A DNA stretch of 64,000 bases, from assembly GCF_018881815.1 (NCBI RefSeq), contig NZ_JACVPP010000001.1, positions 2,055,654-2,119,653 on the forward strand, in the 5' to 3' direction. The stretch comes from Polynucleobacter sp. MWH-HuK1. Its GTDB lineage: Bacteria > Pseudomonadota > Gammaproteobacteria > Burkholderiales > Burkholderiaceae. The position numbers were made by a program, and so were the translations under genes. The notes beneath the pieces are model-generated. The model saw nothing but the letters and a program-made list of their open reading frames with translations. It ran no database searches and was not told the DNA's origin. Below are positions 39,253-48,888 of the stretch, piece by piece. The first letter of the stretch is position 1; each line of letters begins with the position of its first letter.

Positions 39253-40215
39253 CTAATAGTACTTCTTCAGATCCATACCGGTATACATGCTGGCCACCTG
39301 ATCACCATAACCATTAAACATTTGGGTTTTAATCTTAGGCGCAAACATTCCTTTGGGATCACCAATACGACGCTCCATTGCCTGACTCCAGCGCGGGTGA
39401 TCTAATTGAGGATTGACGTTGGAGTAGAAGCCGTATTCTCTGGCATCAAACTGACTCCAGCTAGTCTTAGGCATCTCTTCAGTAAAACGAATTTTTACGA
39501 TTGACTTGGCGCTTTTAAAGCCATACTTCCAGGGCACCACAATGCGTACCGGAGCGCCATTCTGTTTAGGTAGAACCTCTCCATATAAACCTAGGGTGAG
39601 TAGCGTGAGGGGATTCATAGCTTCATCTATGCGCAAGCCTTCACGATAGGGCCAATCAATAATGTTGCTTTTAACTCCTGGCATTTGTTTGCGATCGGCC
39701 AATGAAACAAACTCGACATACTTGGCTGACCCCAGGGGATCCACCTTATTGATCAGCTTAGAAAGCGAGTAGCCGTTCCAAGGAATGACCATCGACCAAC
39801 CCTCGACGCAGCGCATCCGATAAATACGCTCCTCGATGGGCGCTAACTTGAGTAGTGCATCAATATCTAAAGTAACAGGCTTTTTTACCAATCCTTCTAT
39901 GGAAATAGTCCAAGGGCGAGTTTGCAAACTTCCAGCATGAGCTGCAGGATCTTCCTTGTCAGTGCCAAATTCATAAAAGTTGTTATAGCCAGTGACATAC
40001 TTATATGGAGTGAGGCCTTCTTTGTCGGCAAATGCTGGATTCAGCGTTGCTGCCAGCTTCTCCGGGGATACTGCAAGTGCCTGCCTTGAAAACCAAGGGA
40101 CCAAGGCGATACCAAAACCGCCAGCAGCCGCAGTCTTAATGAGATTTCTGCGGTTTTCAAAAACAGTTTGCGGAGTAATGTCACTCGCAAGAATAGTCTT
40201 ATCGATAAAACGCAT
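39253..40215 (-). CDS. msrP: Periplasmic methionine sulfoxide reductase, Mo subunit MsrP
   Basis: 320-residue molybdopterin protein of the YedY/MsrP family, which repairs oxidised methionine in envelope proteins. A Tat signal with NRRNLIK (Arg22-Arg23) and a hydrophobic stretch precede the mature part at about ALA-VSPEK. Cys136 in [10 protein letters not shown] is the Mo ligand. Its electron donor MsrQ is encoded 4.3 kb away. The genes for cofactor synthesis (moaA, mobA, moeA) are also in this window. A lipocalin and an MBL gene follow at 2-3 nt. Confidence 0.95.
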   Translation of the reverse strand: MRFIDKTILASDITPQTVFENRRNLIKTAAAGGFGIALVPWFSRQALAVSPEKLAATLNPAFADKEGLTPYKYVTGYNNFYEFGTDKEDPAAHAGSLQTRPWTISIEGLVKKPVTLDIDALLKLAPIEERIYRMRCVEGWSMVIPWNGYSLSKLINKVDPLGSAKYVEFVSLADRKQMPGVKSNIIDWPYREGLRIDEAMNPLTLLTLGLYGEVLPKQNGAPVRIVVPWKYGFKSAKSIVKIRFTEEMPKTSWSQFDAREYGFYSNVNPQLDHPRWSQAMERRIGDPKGMFAPKIKTQMFNGYGDQVASMYTGMDLKKYY

Positions 40216-40271
40216 GCTGCACCCCTTGGGAATGTAATGCTTCTATTTTGCTACCGATAAGTAATTCTTGC

Positions 40272-40682
40272 TTAAGCCAGACTAGCGCGCATTTTATTCA
40301 TTAAGGCAAGGCTGTATTTATCCATGCCGCCGACCATCTCAGCAAGTGCTGGATAGTCGCGAGTGAGTGTTTCACCACCATAAAAGCGCAGCAACCAGTC
40401 TGGATAACTACGCTCTGAAATTTCACGGATCTCTAAAAGCTCAATTCGATGATGGCGCTTGTCTTCCTGAATGCGCTTCCATACCTTCATAATGTTCGCG
40501 CGCTCACCTTCAATAATTTGACCAAACTGCTGGTTGTCGTACAGCAGAATTCCAGTAATGCCATTTGTCTGATTAAAAGCACGTGCCGACTCTAATAAAC
40601 GCATTAAACCAAGAAAAGACATATCCGAGACTGCTTCGCTCAGATAACTCAACTCAACCAGGTCTTTTGGTTTTGGCATCAC
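40272..40682 (-). CDS. Short BLUF-domain blue-light sensor
   Basis: 136-residue stand-alone BLUF protein. Tyr13, Asn37 and Gln55 have exactly the spacing of Slr1694 Tyr8, Asn32 and Gln50, the residues around the flavin. The GITGILLYD and FGQIIEGE motifs and Trp in YPDWLLRF are also present. There is no output domain, so it would signal by protein contact. It starts about 30 nt past the icd terminator and lies 56 nt upstream of msrP, possibly as first gene of that run. Confidence 0.93.
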   Translation of the reverse strand: MMPKPKDLVELSYLSEAVSDMSFLGLMRLLESARAFNQTNGITGILLYDNQQFGQIIEGERANIMKVWKRIQEDKRHHRIELLEIREISERSYPDWLLRFYGGETLTRDYPALAEMVGGMDKYSLALMNKMRASLA

Positions 40683-40711
40683 TTAAACGAGTAAATAAAA
40701 TTTCTAAATAA

Positions 40712-40737
40712 AAAGGCAAACCCATAGGTTTGCCTTT
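40712..40737 (-). terminator. icd terminator
   Basis: Stem AAAGGCAAACC/GGTTTGCCTTT, 11 bp with a 4-nt loop, followed on the minus strand by TTTTTATTT. It lies between icd and the BLUF gene. Confidence 0.88.
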
Positions 40738-40785
40738 AAATTTTAAGACTAATATTTAAAAATAGATACTTAGCGCTTCTACCTA

Positions 40786-43020
40786 TTAACTTCTTGCTGC
40801 CTTGAGGGCTGCATTGAAAGTTGGGCTTGGACGCATTACAGCTTTGCACTTCTCAGGATCCGCAACATAATAGCCGCCAATATCCGCTGGCTTACCCTGA
40901 ACGGCCTTAAGCTCGTCTGCAATCTTCTGCTCATTCTCAATTAATGACTTAGCCAAAGGTGCAAAGAAAGCCTGCAATTCCTTGTCTTCGGTTTGAGCAG
41001 CCAAAGCTTCAGCCCAGTACATTGCCAAGTAGAACTGGCTACCGCGGTTATCTAACTCACCAGTGCGTGGTGAAGGTGACTTGTTGTTGTCCAACAATTT
41101 GCCAGTGGCTTCATCCAAAGTACGTGCCAAGATTTTCACTTTGTTGTTGCCTGTCTTATCGCCGATATCCTCAAGAGATACCGCTAAAGCCAAGAACTCA
41201 CCAAGTGAATCCCAACGTAAGTGGTTTTCCTCTACCAACTGCTGAACATGCTTTGGAGCGGAACCGCCTGCACCAGTTTCAAACAAGCCGCCACCAGCCA
41301 TCAAAGGCACGATAGACAACATCTTAGCGCTGGTACCCAATTCCATAATTGGGAACAAGTCAGTGAGGTAGTCACGCAAAATGTTACCTGTTACAGAAAT
41401 GGTGTCCTTGCCGCGAATCACGCGCTCTAAGGTGTAACGCATTGCACGAGTCTGGGACATGATCTGAATGTCTACGCCTGTAAGGTCATAGTCCTTCAGG
41501 TAAGTATTCACTTTCTTGATCAACTCAGCTTCATGTGGGCGGTACTCATCAAGCCAGAATACTGCTGGCGTATTAGAAAGACGTGCGCGATTAACAGCCA
41601 ATTTGACCCAGTCACGAATTGGGGCATCTTTAACCTGACACATACGCCAGATATCGCCTTCTTCCACATTTTGCTCGAGCAATACAGTACCATCATCAGC
41701 AACGATACGTGCTACACCAGCTTCTGGAATTTCAAAAGTCTTGTCGTGTGAACCATACTCCTCAGCTTGCTGAGCCATCAAACCCACGTTTGGAACAGTA
41801 CCCATAGTTTTTGGATCAAAGTTACCGTGCGTTTTACAGAAATTAATCATTTCTTGATAGATACGGGCGAAAGTACTTTCTGGGATAACTGCTTTGGTGT
41901 CATGCAAACGACCATCCGCGCCCCACATCTTGCCGCCAACACGAATCATGGCAGGCATAGAAGCATCCACAATCACATCGCTTGGGGAATGGAGGTTAGT
42001 AATCCCTTTGGCAGAGTCAACCATTGCTAATGCTGGACGATGTTCGTGGCAAGCATGCAAATCTTGAATGATTTCTTCGCGCTTTGACTCTGGTAAAGTT
42101 TTGATCTTCTCGTACAAGCTACTCATACCGTTATTAGCATTCACACCCAACTCTTCAAACAACTTAGCGTGCTTAGCGAAGGCGTCTTTGTAGAAAATCT
42201 TCACAGCGTGACCGAATACGATCGGATGTGAAACCTTCATCATGGTGGCCTTAACGTGCAAGGACAACATCATGCCGGTCTTGTAAGCGTCTTCGATCTC
42301 TTTTTCGTAGAACTCACACAATGCTTTTTTGCTCATGTACATGCTGTCGATAATTTCGCCAGCTAATAAAGAGACTTTTGGCTTAAGGACAATAGTTTTG
42401 CCGCTCTTGGTCACCAAGTCCATCCTCACATCGCAAGCTTTAGTCATAGTCATAGACTTCTCACTAGAGTAGAAGTCACCGCCATGCATATGAGATACGT
42501 GTGTGCGTGATGCTTGACTCCATTCACCCATGGAATGAGGGTTTTTACGTGCGTAGCGCTTTACAGCGGGTGGCGCACGGCGGTCTGAGTTACCTTCGCG
42601 CAATACCGGGTTAACAGAACTACCCAAGCATTTGGAATAGCGAGTGCGGATAGCCTTCTCTTCATCTGTTTTTGGATCCTCAGGGAAGTTAGGGATCTTG
42701 TAACCCTTGGATTGCAACTCTTTAATGGCTGCAAGTAACTGAGGAACTGAAGCACTGATGTTTGGCAACTTAATGATGTTCGTGTCAGGCAACAAAGTCA
42801 TTTTGCCGAGCGCGCCCAAGTTATCAGGAACTTGTTGCTCAGGCGTCAGGCAATCAGAAAATTCAGCCAAGATACGTGCAGCAACAGAAATGTCACTCTT
42901 CACAATCTCTACGCCAGCAGGTGCCGTAAAAGTACGAATAATTGGCAGAAATGCGCAAGTCGCCAAAAGTGGCGCTTCATCTGTCAGCGTATAAATAATC
43001 TTTGATTTCTCTGAAGCCAT
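40786..43020 (-). CDS. icd: Monomeric NADP-dependent isocitrate dehydrogenase
   Basis: 744-residue monomeric (type II) isocitrate dehydrogenase of the TCA cycle. Recognisable segments are [33 protein letters not shown], the [11 protein letters not shown] stretch and [15 protein letters not shown]. This form is unrelated in sequence to the dimeric Icd of E. coli. Single gene with its own terminator and a 236-nt gap upstream in which I see no other gene. Confidence 0.97.
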   Translation of the reverse strand: MASEKSKIIYTLTDEAPLLATCAFLPIIRTFTAPAGVEIVKSDISVAARILAEFSDCLTPEQQVPDNLGALGKMTLLPDTNIIKLPNISASVPQLLAAIKELQSKGYKIPNFPEDPKTDEEKAIRTRYSKCLGSSVNPVLREGNSDRRAPPAVKRYARKNPHSMGEWSQASRTHVSHMHGGDFYSSEKSMTMTKACDVRMDLVTKSGKTIVLKPKVSLLAGEIIDSMYMSKKALCEFYEKEIEDAYKTGMMLSLHVKATMMKVSHPIVFGHAVKIFYKDAFAKHAKLFEELGVNANNGMSSLYEKIKTLPESKREEIIQDLHACHEHRPALAMVDSAKGITNLHSPSDVIVDASMPAMIRVGGKMWGADGRLHDTKAVIPESTFARIYQEMINFCKTHGNFDPKTMGTVPNVGLMAQQAEEYGSHDKTFEIPEAGVARIVADDGTVLLEQNVEEGDIWRMCQVKDAPIRDWVKLAVNRARLSNTPAVFWLDEYRPHEAELIKKVNTYLKDYDLTGVDIQIMSQTRAMRYTLERVIRGKDTISVTGNILRDYLTDLFPIMELGTSAKMLSIVPLMAGGGLFETGAGGSAPKHVQQLVEENHLRWDSLGEFLALAVSLEDIGDKTGNNKVKILARTLDEATGKLLDNNKSPSPRTGELDNRGSQFYLAMYWAEALAAQTEDKELQAFFAPLAKSLIENEQKIADELKAVQGKPADIGGYYVADPEKCKAVMRPSPTFNAALKAARS

Positions 43021-43256
43021 GAATGTTTCCTCAATTTTGAAAAAATTACAGAGTCAGGTTTTTACCCTGTCGCGCTCAAATCCCCATTTTGCAAGTCGCT
43101 TTTAGCGCACTTATTGCCAATGAGGCGAGTCTTCCATTTTAAATCATTGGACTTGGTAAAAATGATGGTTTTGCCCCTGAAAATGGTCGATAAAGGCCAA
43201 TTTAAGGGAATCCACCAAGCCAACCAATAAGCCAAATTCACCGTAAACTGCAAGCC

Positions 43257-44453
43257 ATGACCAGCAAACACCCCTTACTCAATAGAAACCTGGTGCTGCT
43301 GATCATTTGTCAGGGGCTATTTCTAACCAATAACGTCACTTTTATCGCCATTAATGGGCTAGTAGGATTAAGTCTGGCCCCGGTAAGTTGGATGGCCACC
43401 CTACCAGTTATGGGTTATGTAGTTGGGGGCGCCTTCTCCACCTCCATCGTAGCCAAATCCCAGAACTACTTTGGACGTAAGATTTCCTTTCAGTTAGGTT
43501 TACTGGTAGCCATGCTATCCGCTCTTTTATGCGCTTACGCTGCTGTGACCACAAACTTTTGGCTTTTGGTCATAGGTACTTTTATTGCTGGTTACTACAG
43601 TGCCAATGGTCAGCTTTATCGCTTTGCTGCTGCAGAATTAACAGATCTAAAGCAACGCGACAAGGCGGTTTCCTGGGTGCTTGCTGGTGGCATTCTTGGT
43701 GCCGTCATCGGACCCAATCTTGCCTCATGGACACGGGACCTCTTTGATACTGCTTTTCTGGGCGCCTACCTCACCCTCTCGATCGCAGGCTTCATTGGTA
43801 TTTTTGTTATGCAGTTCATTCACTTTCCCCAAGAGTTAAAAACTCAACACTCACTCTCTGATGGGCGCTCCTTAAGCGTAATTCTTCGTCAGCCCGTATT
43901 TGTGGTTGCCATTATTGGTGCCGCCTTAGGTTATGGGGTCATGAACCTACTGATGGCTGCCACTCCATTGGCAATGCAGATATGCGGTCTGCCTTTCTCG
44001 GATACCGCTCTAGTTTTGGAATGGCATGTGATCGGCATGTTTGCCCCTGGATTTTTTACGGGCTCTCTCATTCAAAGATTTGGGACTTTAAAGATCATGG
44101 GGGTCGGAGTGCTACTGAACTTCATCTGCATCGCCATTGCGCTTACTGGAACGGACCTGCATCAATTCTTTATTGCATTATTTTTACTGGGTGTCGGCTG
44201 GAACTTTTTATTTACCGGCGCCACATCTTTGGCAATGACCGCCTACCAACCTAACGAACGAGATAAAGCACAGGCAGCAATTAACTTCTTTGTCTTTGGC
44301 ACCATGGCTTTCACCTCTTTTGGCTCAGGTGCCCTCGTCACTTCTCATGGGTGGAGCATTCTGAATTGGGGATCGTTGATTCCCGTTGTAATTACTGGTC
44401 TTGCGCTTTACTGGCTGGCTCAGAAACGTAAAAAGTTTCAGACCACAGCTTAG
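43257..44453 (+). CDS. MFS transporter
   Basis: 398-residue carrier with about twelve hydrophobic helices in two halves, with a basic loop between helices 2 and 3 (KSQNYFGRKISF) and a cytosolic centre at about 195-210. Substrate cannot be read from the sequence; the style resembles YjiJ/YfcJ-like drug or metabolite carriers. Its end overlaps the convergent DUF6352-like gene by four bases. Confidence 0.88.
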   Translation: MTSKHPLLNRNLVLLIICQGLFLTNNVTFIAINGLVGLSLAPVSWMATLPVMGYVVGGAFSTSIVAKSQNYFGRKISFQLGLLVAMLSALLCAYAAVTTNFWLLVIGTFIAGYYSANGQLYRFAAAELTDLKQRDKAVSWVLAGGILGAVIGPNLASWTRDLFDTAFLGAYLTLSIAGFIGIFVMQFIHFPQELKTQHSLSDGRSLSVILRQPVFVVAIIGAALGYGVMNLLMAATPLAMQICGLPFSDTALVLEWHVIGMFAPGFFTGSLIQRFGTLKIMGVGVLLNFICIAIALTGTDLHQFFIALFLLGVGWNFLFTGATSLAMTAYQPNERDKAQAAINFFVFGTMAFTSFGSGALVTSHGWSILNWGSLIPVVITGLALYWLAQKRKKFQTTA

Positions 44454-45466
44454 GAAGCTTTTGCCAGCGGCAAATTAAACAGTAGATTTTGCGGCTTTAA
44501 CTTGAGTTGATGCTGATCATTCATGGCAATAGCCATATAGACCGGCTTACCTGCTTGAGCCTTTGCTACCGCAGCCTCGTCAATAAAGTCCAGCCGGAAT
44601 AAACAAATGACTTTTTGCAGCTCATCTGCCTCAACCAACTCTTTGTTGTAGAGCTTATTCAGAATTTCAGTTGCAGCCGCATCCAAGCCCACGTGCCATG
44701 ACCATTTAGGATCACTAATTTGCTGCATAGGTGTTATGCGAACACTGGCACCCAAAAAGTGCTTAACCCATTTTTCTAAAACACGGCAAAAACGATTAAT
44801 AGGCTCGTGCCCAAAATTGAGTTGCACTGCCAAATCGAAATCTTCATTACGGGACCAATACTCATCGGCATTATCTTCGTGGAGCACATCTAGATCAGCC
44901 GATCTCATGGTCATCGACTTACCCTTTAGCAAGTCCATGATGTTGCCCGTATCCCCAGCCCGGGCATTGCGAGCGACCACTTCTTCATCAGCGCCCATCA
45001 CGATGCCATCTTCAATAACAGTAATTTTCTGATTTCTGAAAAAGAGCTCTCCCATACGCACCTCTAGTGGATGAGCTTCATCGCCCAAAATATGTCTGAT
45101 AAAAATTTGAGCTAGTAAAGATATAAATAGAGGTGGTACATCTACCCCCTCGCCTTTAAAGAGGCTCATATAAAAGGCCTCTAAAGAGCTGGCTGATAGT
45201 AAGCGCGCCCGGTAGCGCAACCAGACACGATAATTCTCCTGAATGTCCTCGTCGGCCATAGCTGCAATATCCGCCTCAACCACTTCAGCCCGAGGGTTAT
45301 CTATCAGACGCTGATGTAAGGCCCGCTCAACAGGGCAAGATTCTGGCACTAGCGCGAGCTCAGGCCTGGCCATATACGTACGCAAAAAGTCGTCTGTAAC
45401 CAACAACTGGCGATCAGGACTGATTACCAGAGTCTTATATGCGGAGTTTGCCCAATAATTTGTCAT
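44450..45466 (-). CDS. DUF6352-like protein, unknown function
   Basis: 338-residue soluble protein with no signal peptide or membrane segment. The opening YWANSAYKTLVISPDRQLLVTDDFLR pattern and the ending LKLKPQNLLFNLP resemble the uncharacterised DUF6352 family of Burkholderiales; I am moderately sure of the name and do not know the function. It diverges from the FKBP gene. Confidence 0.75.
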   Translation of the reverse strand: MTNYWANSAYKTLVISPDRQLLVTDDFLRTYMARPELALVPESCPVERALHQRLIDNPRAEVVEADIAAMADEDIQENYRVWLRYRARLLSASSLEAFYMSLFKGEGVDVPPLFISLLAQIFIRHILGDEAHPLEVRMGELFFRNQKITVIEDGIVMGADEEVVARNARAGDTGNIMDLLKGKSMTMRSADLDVLHEDNADEYWSRNEDFDLAVQLNFGHEPINRFCRVLEKWVKHFLGASVRITPMQQISDPKWSWHVGLDAAATEILNKLYNKELVEADELQKVICLFRLDFIDEAAVAKAQAGKPVYMAIAMNDQHQLKLKPQNLLFNLPLAKAS

Positions 45467-45553
45467 ACGTTTTAACTAAAGTTAGCGTTCCATCAGAATT
45501 TATAAAGCCCAGAATATACTAGGCAGTCAATTTGCGTGAAATAGGAAAACATC

Positions 45554-45901
45554 ATGAGTGAACTCAAAAAAATCGACACTGTTGTTGGTGAAGGAAAAGA
45601 AGCTGTAGTGGGTAATCATGTAGATGTTCATTACACCGGCTGGCTATATGACGAAAAGGCTGCTGACCACAAGGGTCAAAAGTTTGATAGCTCATTAGAT
45701 CGCGGTCAATTATTTAGCTTTCCATTGGGCGCTGGCCATGTAATTAAGGGCTGGGATGAAGGTGTAGTAGGTATGAAAATTGGTGGCAAACGCACCCTGA
45801 TCATTCCTTCTGAAATGGGCTATGGACCACGCGGTGCTGGCGGCGTTATTCCTCCAAATGCGACCCTAGTATTTGATGTGGAATTACACGGCATTAACTA
45901 A
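45554..45901 (+). CDS. FKBP-type peptidyl-prolyl isomerase
   Basis: 115-residue single-domain [37 protein letters not shown] and [13 protein letters not shown] are the canonical motifs. No signal peptide, so it is cytoplasmic. Strong terminator downstream. Confidence 0.96.
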   Translation: MSELKKIDTVVGEGKEAVVGNHVDVHYTGWLYDEKAADHKGQKFDSSLDRGQLFSFPLGAGHVIKGWDEGVVGMKIGGKRTLIIPSEMGYGPRGAGGVIPPNATLVFDVELHGIN

Positions 45902-45924
45902 GAGATCTTAGTAGGCAGCAAAAC

Positions 45925-45950
45925 AAAAGCCACCCGAGGGTGGCTTTTAT
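45925..45950. terminator. Terminator after FKBP gene
   Basis: AAAAGCCACCC-GA-GGGTGGCTTTT, about 10 paired bases with A and T flanks, between convergent genes (FKBP and lytic transglycosylase). Confidence 0.88.
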
Positions 45951-45977
45951 CTTTTGCAGTTCTGAACTTCTGAAATC

Positions 45978-46970
45978 TTAAGAACGAATGTCTTTACCAT
46001 TCAAGGTTAAGCGATTTGTTGAGCGGTTCTGGCACAAGCTAATGAGGCGGTTTCTTTCCGCCATAACCTTGTCAGCGTAACCACCATCATCCTCGGCATT
46101 GGCAGCGCCAACGTAGTATTTCAAGCCATTGCGCAATGAACCCGCTGTAGCAATCAGATACTTCAGGATATAAGCGCCAACACGGATGTTGACCTCAGGC
46201 TTAACGGCCTCAGAGGTGCCACCAAAAATTGCATACTTATCTTTATGCACTGAAGTCATCACTTGCATCAAACCTTCGGCGCCTGCGTGACTCTTAGTAT
46301 TTGGATTAAAGTTGGACTCCACAGAAATCACAGCCAACAAAAGAACTGGGTCAATATTGACTTCTTTAGCGATCAAGATGGTGTTAGAAACATACTCTTC
46401 AATCTTCGAGCGATCGAGGTTGTATTTCTTTTCAAAGAAATCCGCCACTGCCCGTTGGTTCTGCAGGGAACCCATGAGGTTGCTATCTAAAGCTTGAGGA
46501 TCAATCTTAGAGGTTGGAATGCGATCAGACAAATGAGAGATCGATTTCACCTGCATTTGCGCTACAGAAGGCATTAACAAGGCAACCGTTTGTTGCTTGG
46601 CGCTTGCCAAACCTTTAGTGGCTGGCAATTTGGATCTGCTATAGATTACTTCTGCGATTTCAGTATCTGAAGCTGGAGCAGCGGCAATCTCGCTGGTGTC
46701 CTTGTGCTGGTTGAGCATCTCAAAACCATTGCTCCAAACCATGTGACGGGCTTCATCCGGAACCAGAATGCGCGCTAGGTCGAAAGCGCCAGCATTAGTG
46801 CCGTTACCTGAAAGCCAAAGACCCACCACCATAAATACAGTCACAACGAGTAAGCCATTAATGACTCGATAGACTGGAGCCATGGCATGCGCTAGCAGAT
46901 CTTTAGCAACCAACATGCTTGGCTGCGGATTCTGGATTTCGCTCAAATTGTTAGATAAACATTTACTCAT
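45978..46970 (-). CDS. Membrane-anchored lytic transglycosylase (SLT domain)
   Basis: 330-residue protein with one membrane segment (about 36-53) and a C-terminal SLT domain (about 195-315). The catalytic Glu is Glu218 in ISVESNFNP, with GLMQVM and YYVGAANAEDDGGYADKV following. It would cleave peptidoglycan glycan strands to give anhydromuramyl ends. The region 60-190 is low in recognisable structure. Confidence 0.92.
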   Translation of the reverse strand: MSKCLSNNLSEIQNPQPSMLVAKDLLAHAMAPVYRVINGLLVVTVFMVVGLWLSGNGTNAGAFDLARILVPDEARHMVWSNGFEMLNQHKDTSEIAAAPASDTEIAEVIYSRSKLPATKGLASAKQQTVALLMPSVAQMQVKSISHLSDRIPTSKIDPQALDSNLMGSLQNQRAVADFFEKKYNLDRSKIEEYVSNTILIAKEVNIDPVLLLAVISVESNFNPNTKSHAGAEGLMQVMTSVHKDKYAIFGGTSEAVKPEVNIRVGAYILKYLIATAGSLRNGLKYYVGAANAEDDGGYADKVMAERNRLISLCQNRSTNRLTLNGKDIRS

Positions 46971-47278
46971 TCATTGTTTGCAAGACCTCAAAAAACTAAA
47001 CTGCCGTTTAATGTTGCATTGCAATATCTTAAAAACATGGCTCATCCTAAGAAGATTCTTATATCAAGTCAAGAATATAAAAGTAATAAACCATAACTTA
47101 TTGATCTATAAATCCGAGAGTTTCCGCGTATATACCCTTATATCCATATATAAGTTAATTAAATCAATAACTTATAAAAGTTAGGAGACGCTAATTTCAC
47201 TCTATAAAAAAATACCTAAAACCTGACTTTTTTGCGATTTTCCTAAAAAATGGAAGCTCAAAAACCATACATCTAGTG
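46971..47278. other. AT-rich repeat-bearing spacer
   Basis: No credible gene lies in this spacer between the divergent transglycosylase and nuclease genes. It contains the palindrome TTGCATTGCAA (47014-47024). ATAACTTAT occurs twice (47093-47101 and 47167-47175), with a near-inverted partner ATAAGTTAA around 47152-47160. ATAACTTATTGAT and ATCAATAACTTAT form a 12-of-13 inverted repeat over about 80 bp. AT content is far above the neighbours. It may hold operators and promoters for the two flanking genes. Confidence 0.5.
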
Positions 47279-47377
47279 TTTTTAAGCCTCTAAATTTCTA
47301 CGGGTAGTAGGCCAAGGGGACTTCCTGCATTACCCTCTCAACCTAGGTTGATGCAGAGATAAGCGGCCACTTAAAAC
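47279..47377. ncRNA. Candidate structured RNA element
   Basis: Four nested helices over 97 nt: TTTTAAG/CTTAAAA (47280-47286 with 47370-47376), GGCC/GGCC (47310-47313 with 47365-47368), CTGCAT/ATGCAG (47325-47330 with 47351-47356), and CAAC-CTAG-GTTG (47339-47350). GGGTA at 47302-47306 can pair with TACCC at 47331-47335 as a pseudoknot. No family is recognised and the strand cannot be decided; it lies about 100 nt upstream of the nuclease start. Confidence 0.4.
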
Positions 47378-47477
47378 AGAAAAATCGTCATCAATACCCT
47401 GTTTTCTTATTAACCATGGGGCTAGTTCTTGTTAAAAGTTGGTCTCGTCTTACGCAGAAGTCCTACACTTAGAACCC

Positions 47478-48503
47478 ATGAAGTTTCTGCGCAGCCTGCT
47501 AGCCCTTGTAGCACTCTCGATCTCACTAAATACTTTTGCAGCCTTTGAGAACTGCAGGGATCTTTTTCCTGGCCAACAAATACCAGTCAGCCCCCAAGTT
47601 GGACGTGACCTCTGCTTCGACAGCTTTGCGATTTATTACTCCCCCCAGGATAAAAAACCCATCTACACGGTAGAGAAACTCAACAAGGAACAATTTTCCA
47701 CGCCACATCCGCGCAGAAATAATCAGTTTTATGAAGAAGCCAGATTACCCTTCTCTGAACGAGCCTTACTCTCAGATTACCGTAGTAGTGGCTATGACCG
47801 CGGCCACAACGCGCCCGCGGGCGATATGAGTAACGAGCGTTCGATGGCTCAATCTTTCTCATTGGCAAATATGATGCCGCAGGCAAGACAAAATAATCAG
47901 GGCATCTGGGCGAAAAATGTAGAGGAACCTACACGAGCCTACGTTAAAAGAGCGGCTGGAGATATTTATGTTTTTACCGGCTCCACCGGCAATAGCGGCA
48001 GCATTGGTAAAAGTCGCGTGACAATTCCGAGCCATCTCTTCAAGCTAGTTTATGACCCCAGCAAAAATACTGCATGGGCTTATTGGATTGAAAACACCAA
48101 CGAAGCCAATATGACTCCCCCAATCAGTTATAAAGAGTTAGTACAAAAAACGGGGATTGATTTTCAATTGCCTGGAATTAATGATGCAGTTAAGCCGGAT
48201 GCCATAACCCCAGAACCATTGAAAACACAGGGTCTGAGGCTAATCATTGGTGGCTGGTATCCAGTATTTTTTGATGCGTACTCATCAAACAAGCTCAATG
48301 GAATTATTGATAGCATCAAGGCGGGTAAGGTAGAGAGCATTCAAGTTCAATACGACCGCAATGAAAGTCTCGCAAAACAAATCGTCTCGCAAATTGAATC
48401 TCAAACCAATCTCAAAGTAACTTTGATGCAAAGCAGTCCACCAGAGTCCGCAACGGTAAGCTACGAACGCAATCGAGTCACCCTCATTATTCGCTCAAAG
48501 TAA
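47478..48503 (+). CDS. Exported DNA/RNA non-specific endonuclease (NUC1 type)
   Basis: 341-residue nuclease of the Serratia/EndoG beta-beta-alpha-Me family. The signal peptide is residues 1-22 (cleavage near FAAFE). DRGH at 107-110 has the catalytic His110, and Asn140 in QNNQGIW is 30 residues later, as His89 and Asn119 are in the Serratia enzyme. A C-terminal region of about 90 residues beyond the core is not recognised. I start at the ATG at 47478 because it gives a clean signal peptide; a frame from 47439 would add 13 polar residues. A role in nutrient DNA/RNA breakdown is likely. Confidence 0.92.
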   Translation: MKFLRSLLALVALSISLNTFAAFENCRDLFPGQQIPVSPQVGRDLCFDSFAIYYSPQDKKPIYTVEKLNKEQFSTPHPRRNNQFYEEARLPFSERALLSDYRSSGYDRGHNAPAGDMSNERSMAQSFSLANMMPQARQNNQGIWAKNVEEPTRAYVKRAAGDIYVFTGSTGNSGSIGKSRVTIPSHLFKLVYDPSKNTAWAYWIENTNEANMTPPISYKELVQKTGIDFQLPGINDAVKPDAITPEPLKTQGLRLIIGGWYPVFFDAYSSNKLNGIIDSIKAGKVESIQVQYDRNESLAKQIVSQIESQTNLKVTLMQSSPPESATVSYERNRVTLIIRSK

Positions 48504-48737
48504 TTTAGATTTAGCCGCAATGCCATGGGTCCGCTGGATTGGCGCCAACAGTCCACGTAAACCATTGTGATCCAAGGTGTGCATTAACTCTAGCAATTGG
48601 CCTAACTCGCCCTTAGGAAAACCTTCGCGCGCAAACCAAGCCAAATAATTCCCTGGCAAGTCTGCCAAAGCACGCCCTGCGTACTTTCCAAAAGGCATCT
48701 TCATTAAAACCAGTTTTTCCAAGGATTCGGCATTCAT
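48495..48737 (-). CDS. DUF3820 family protein
   Basis: 80-residue protein with the MPFGKYAGRALADLPGNYLAWFAREGFP pattern of DUF3820. No established function; some members are labelled quorum-sensing-regulated virulence factor. Its start is 77 nt from the first Fur-box-like repeat, in a divergent arrangement, so it could share that control. Confidence 0.88.
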   Translation of the reverse strand: MNAESLEKLVLMKMPFGKYAGRALADLPGNYLAWFAREGFPKGELGQLLELMHTLDHNGLRGLLAPIQRTHGIAAKSKLL

Positions 48738-48812
48738 CTATGGAAATCTTACAAGCAAACAAGAATGAGCTCATAGAGTTCGCCATCTTTGAGGCTATGG
48801 TCATTCATTTAT

Positions 48813-48841
48813 TTGAGAATCATTCTCATTTAGTGTTATAT
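48813..48841 (+). promoter_or_regulatory. Promoter of the flavin operon
   Basis: TTGAGA (48813-48818), a 17-bp spacer, and TTATAT (48836-48841) form a good sigma-70 promoter. The first Fur-box-like repeat overlaps the -35 box, and the second begins at the end of the -10 box and covers the expected start site. Confidence 0.65.
48814..48828. promoter_or_regulatory. Fur-box-like operator 1
   Basis: TGAGAAT-C-ATTCTCA, a perfect 7-1-7 inverted repeat with the geometry of the Fur consensus TGATAAT-n-ATTATCA; differences are A/T to G/C at one position per arm. Confidence 0.8.
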
Positions 48842-48856
48842 TGAGAACCGTTCTCA
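48842..48856. promoter_or_regulatory. Fur-box-like operator 2
   Basis: TGAGAAC-C-GTTCTCA, a second perfect 7-1-7 inverted repeat 28 bp downstream (centre to centre) of the first. The paired sites suggest cooperative repression under iron sufficiency. Confidence 0.78.
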
Positions 48857-48888
48857 TTTAGATTTTTAACTATCAACCTCAAATAACC

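Noticed and set aside
43062..43271. 69-codon minus-strand frame upstream of icd
   Set aside because: No ribosome-binding site and no recognisable features; likely chance.
46882..47184. 100-codon plus-strand frame across the transglycosylase start
   Set aside because: Overlaps a firm gene and the AT-rich spacer; low-complexity Leu/Ile/Lys translation.
47302..47376. Resemblance to a TPP riboswitch (ACCC...AACCT...GAT stretch)
   Set aside because: The CUGAGA core and GGAUAAU loop are absent and the downstream gene is a nuclease, not a thiamine gene.
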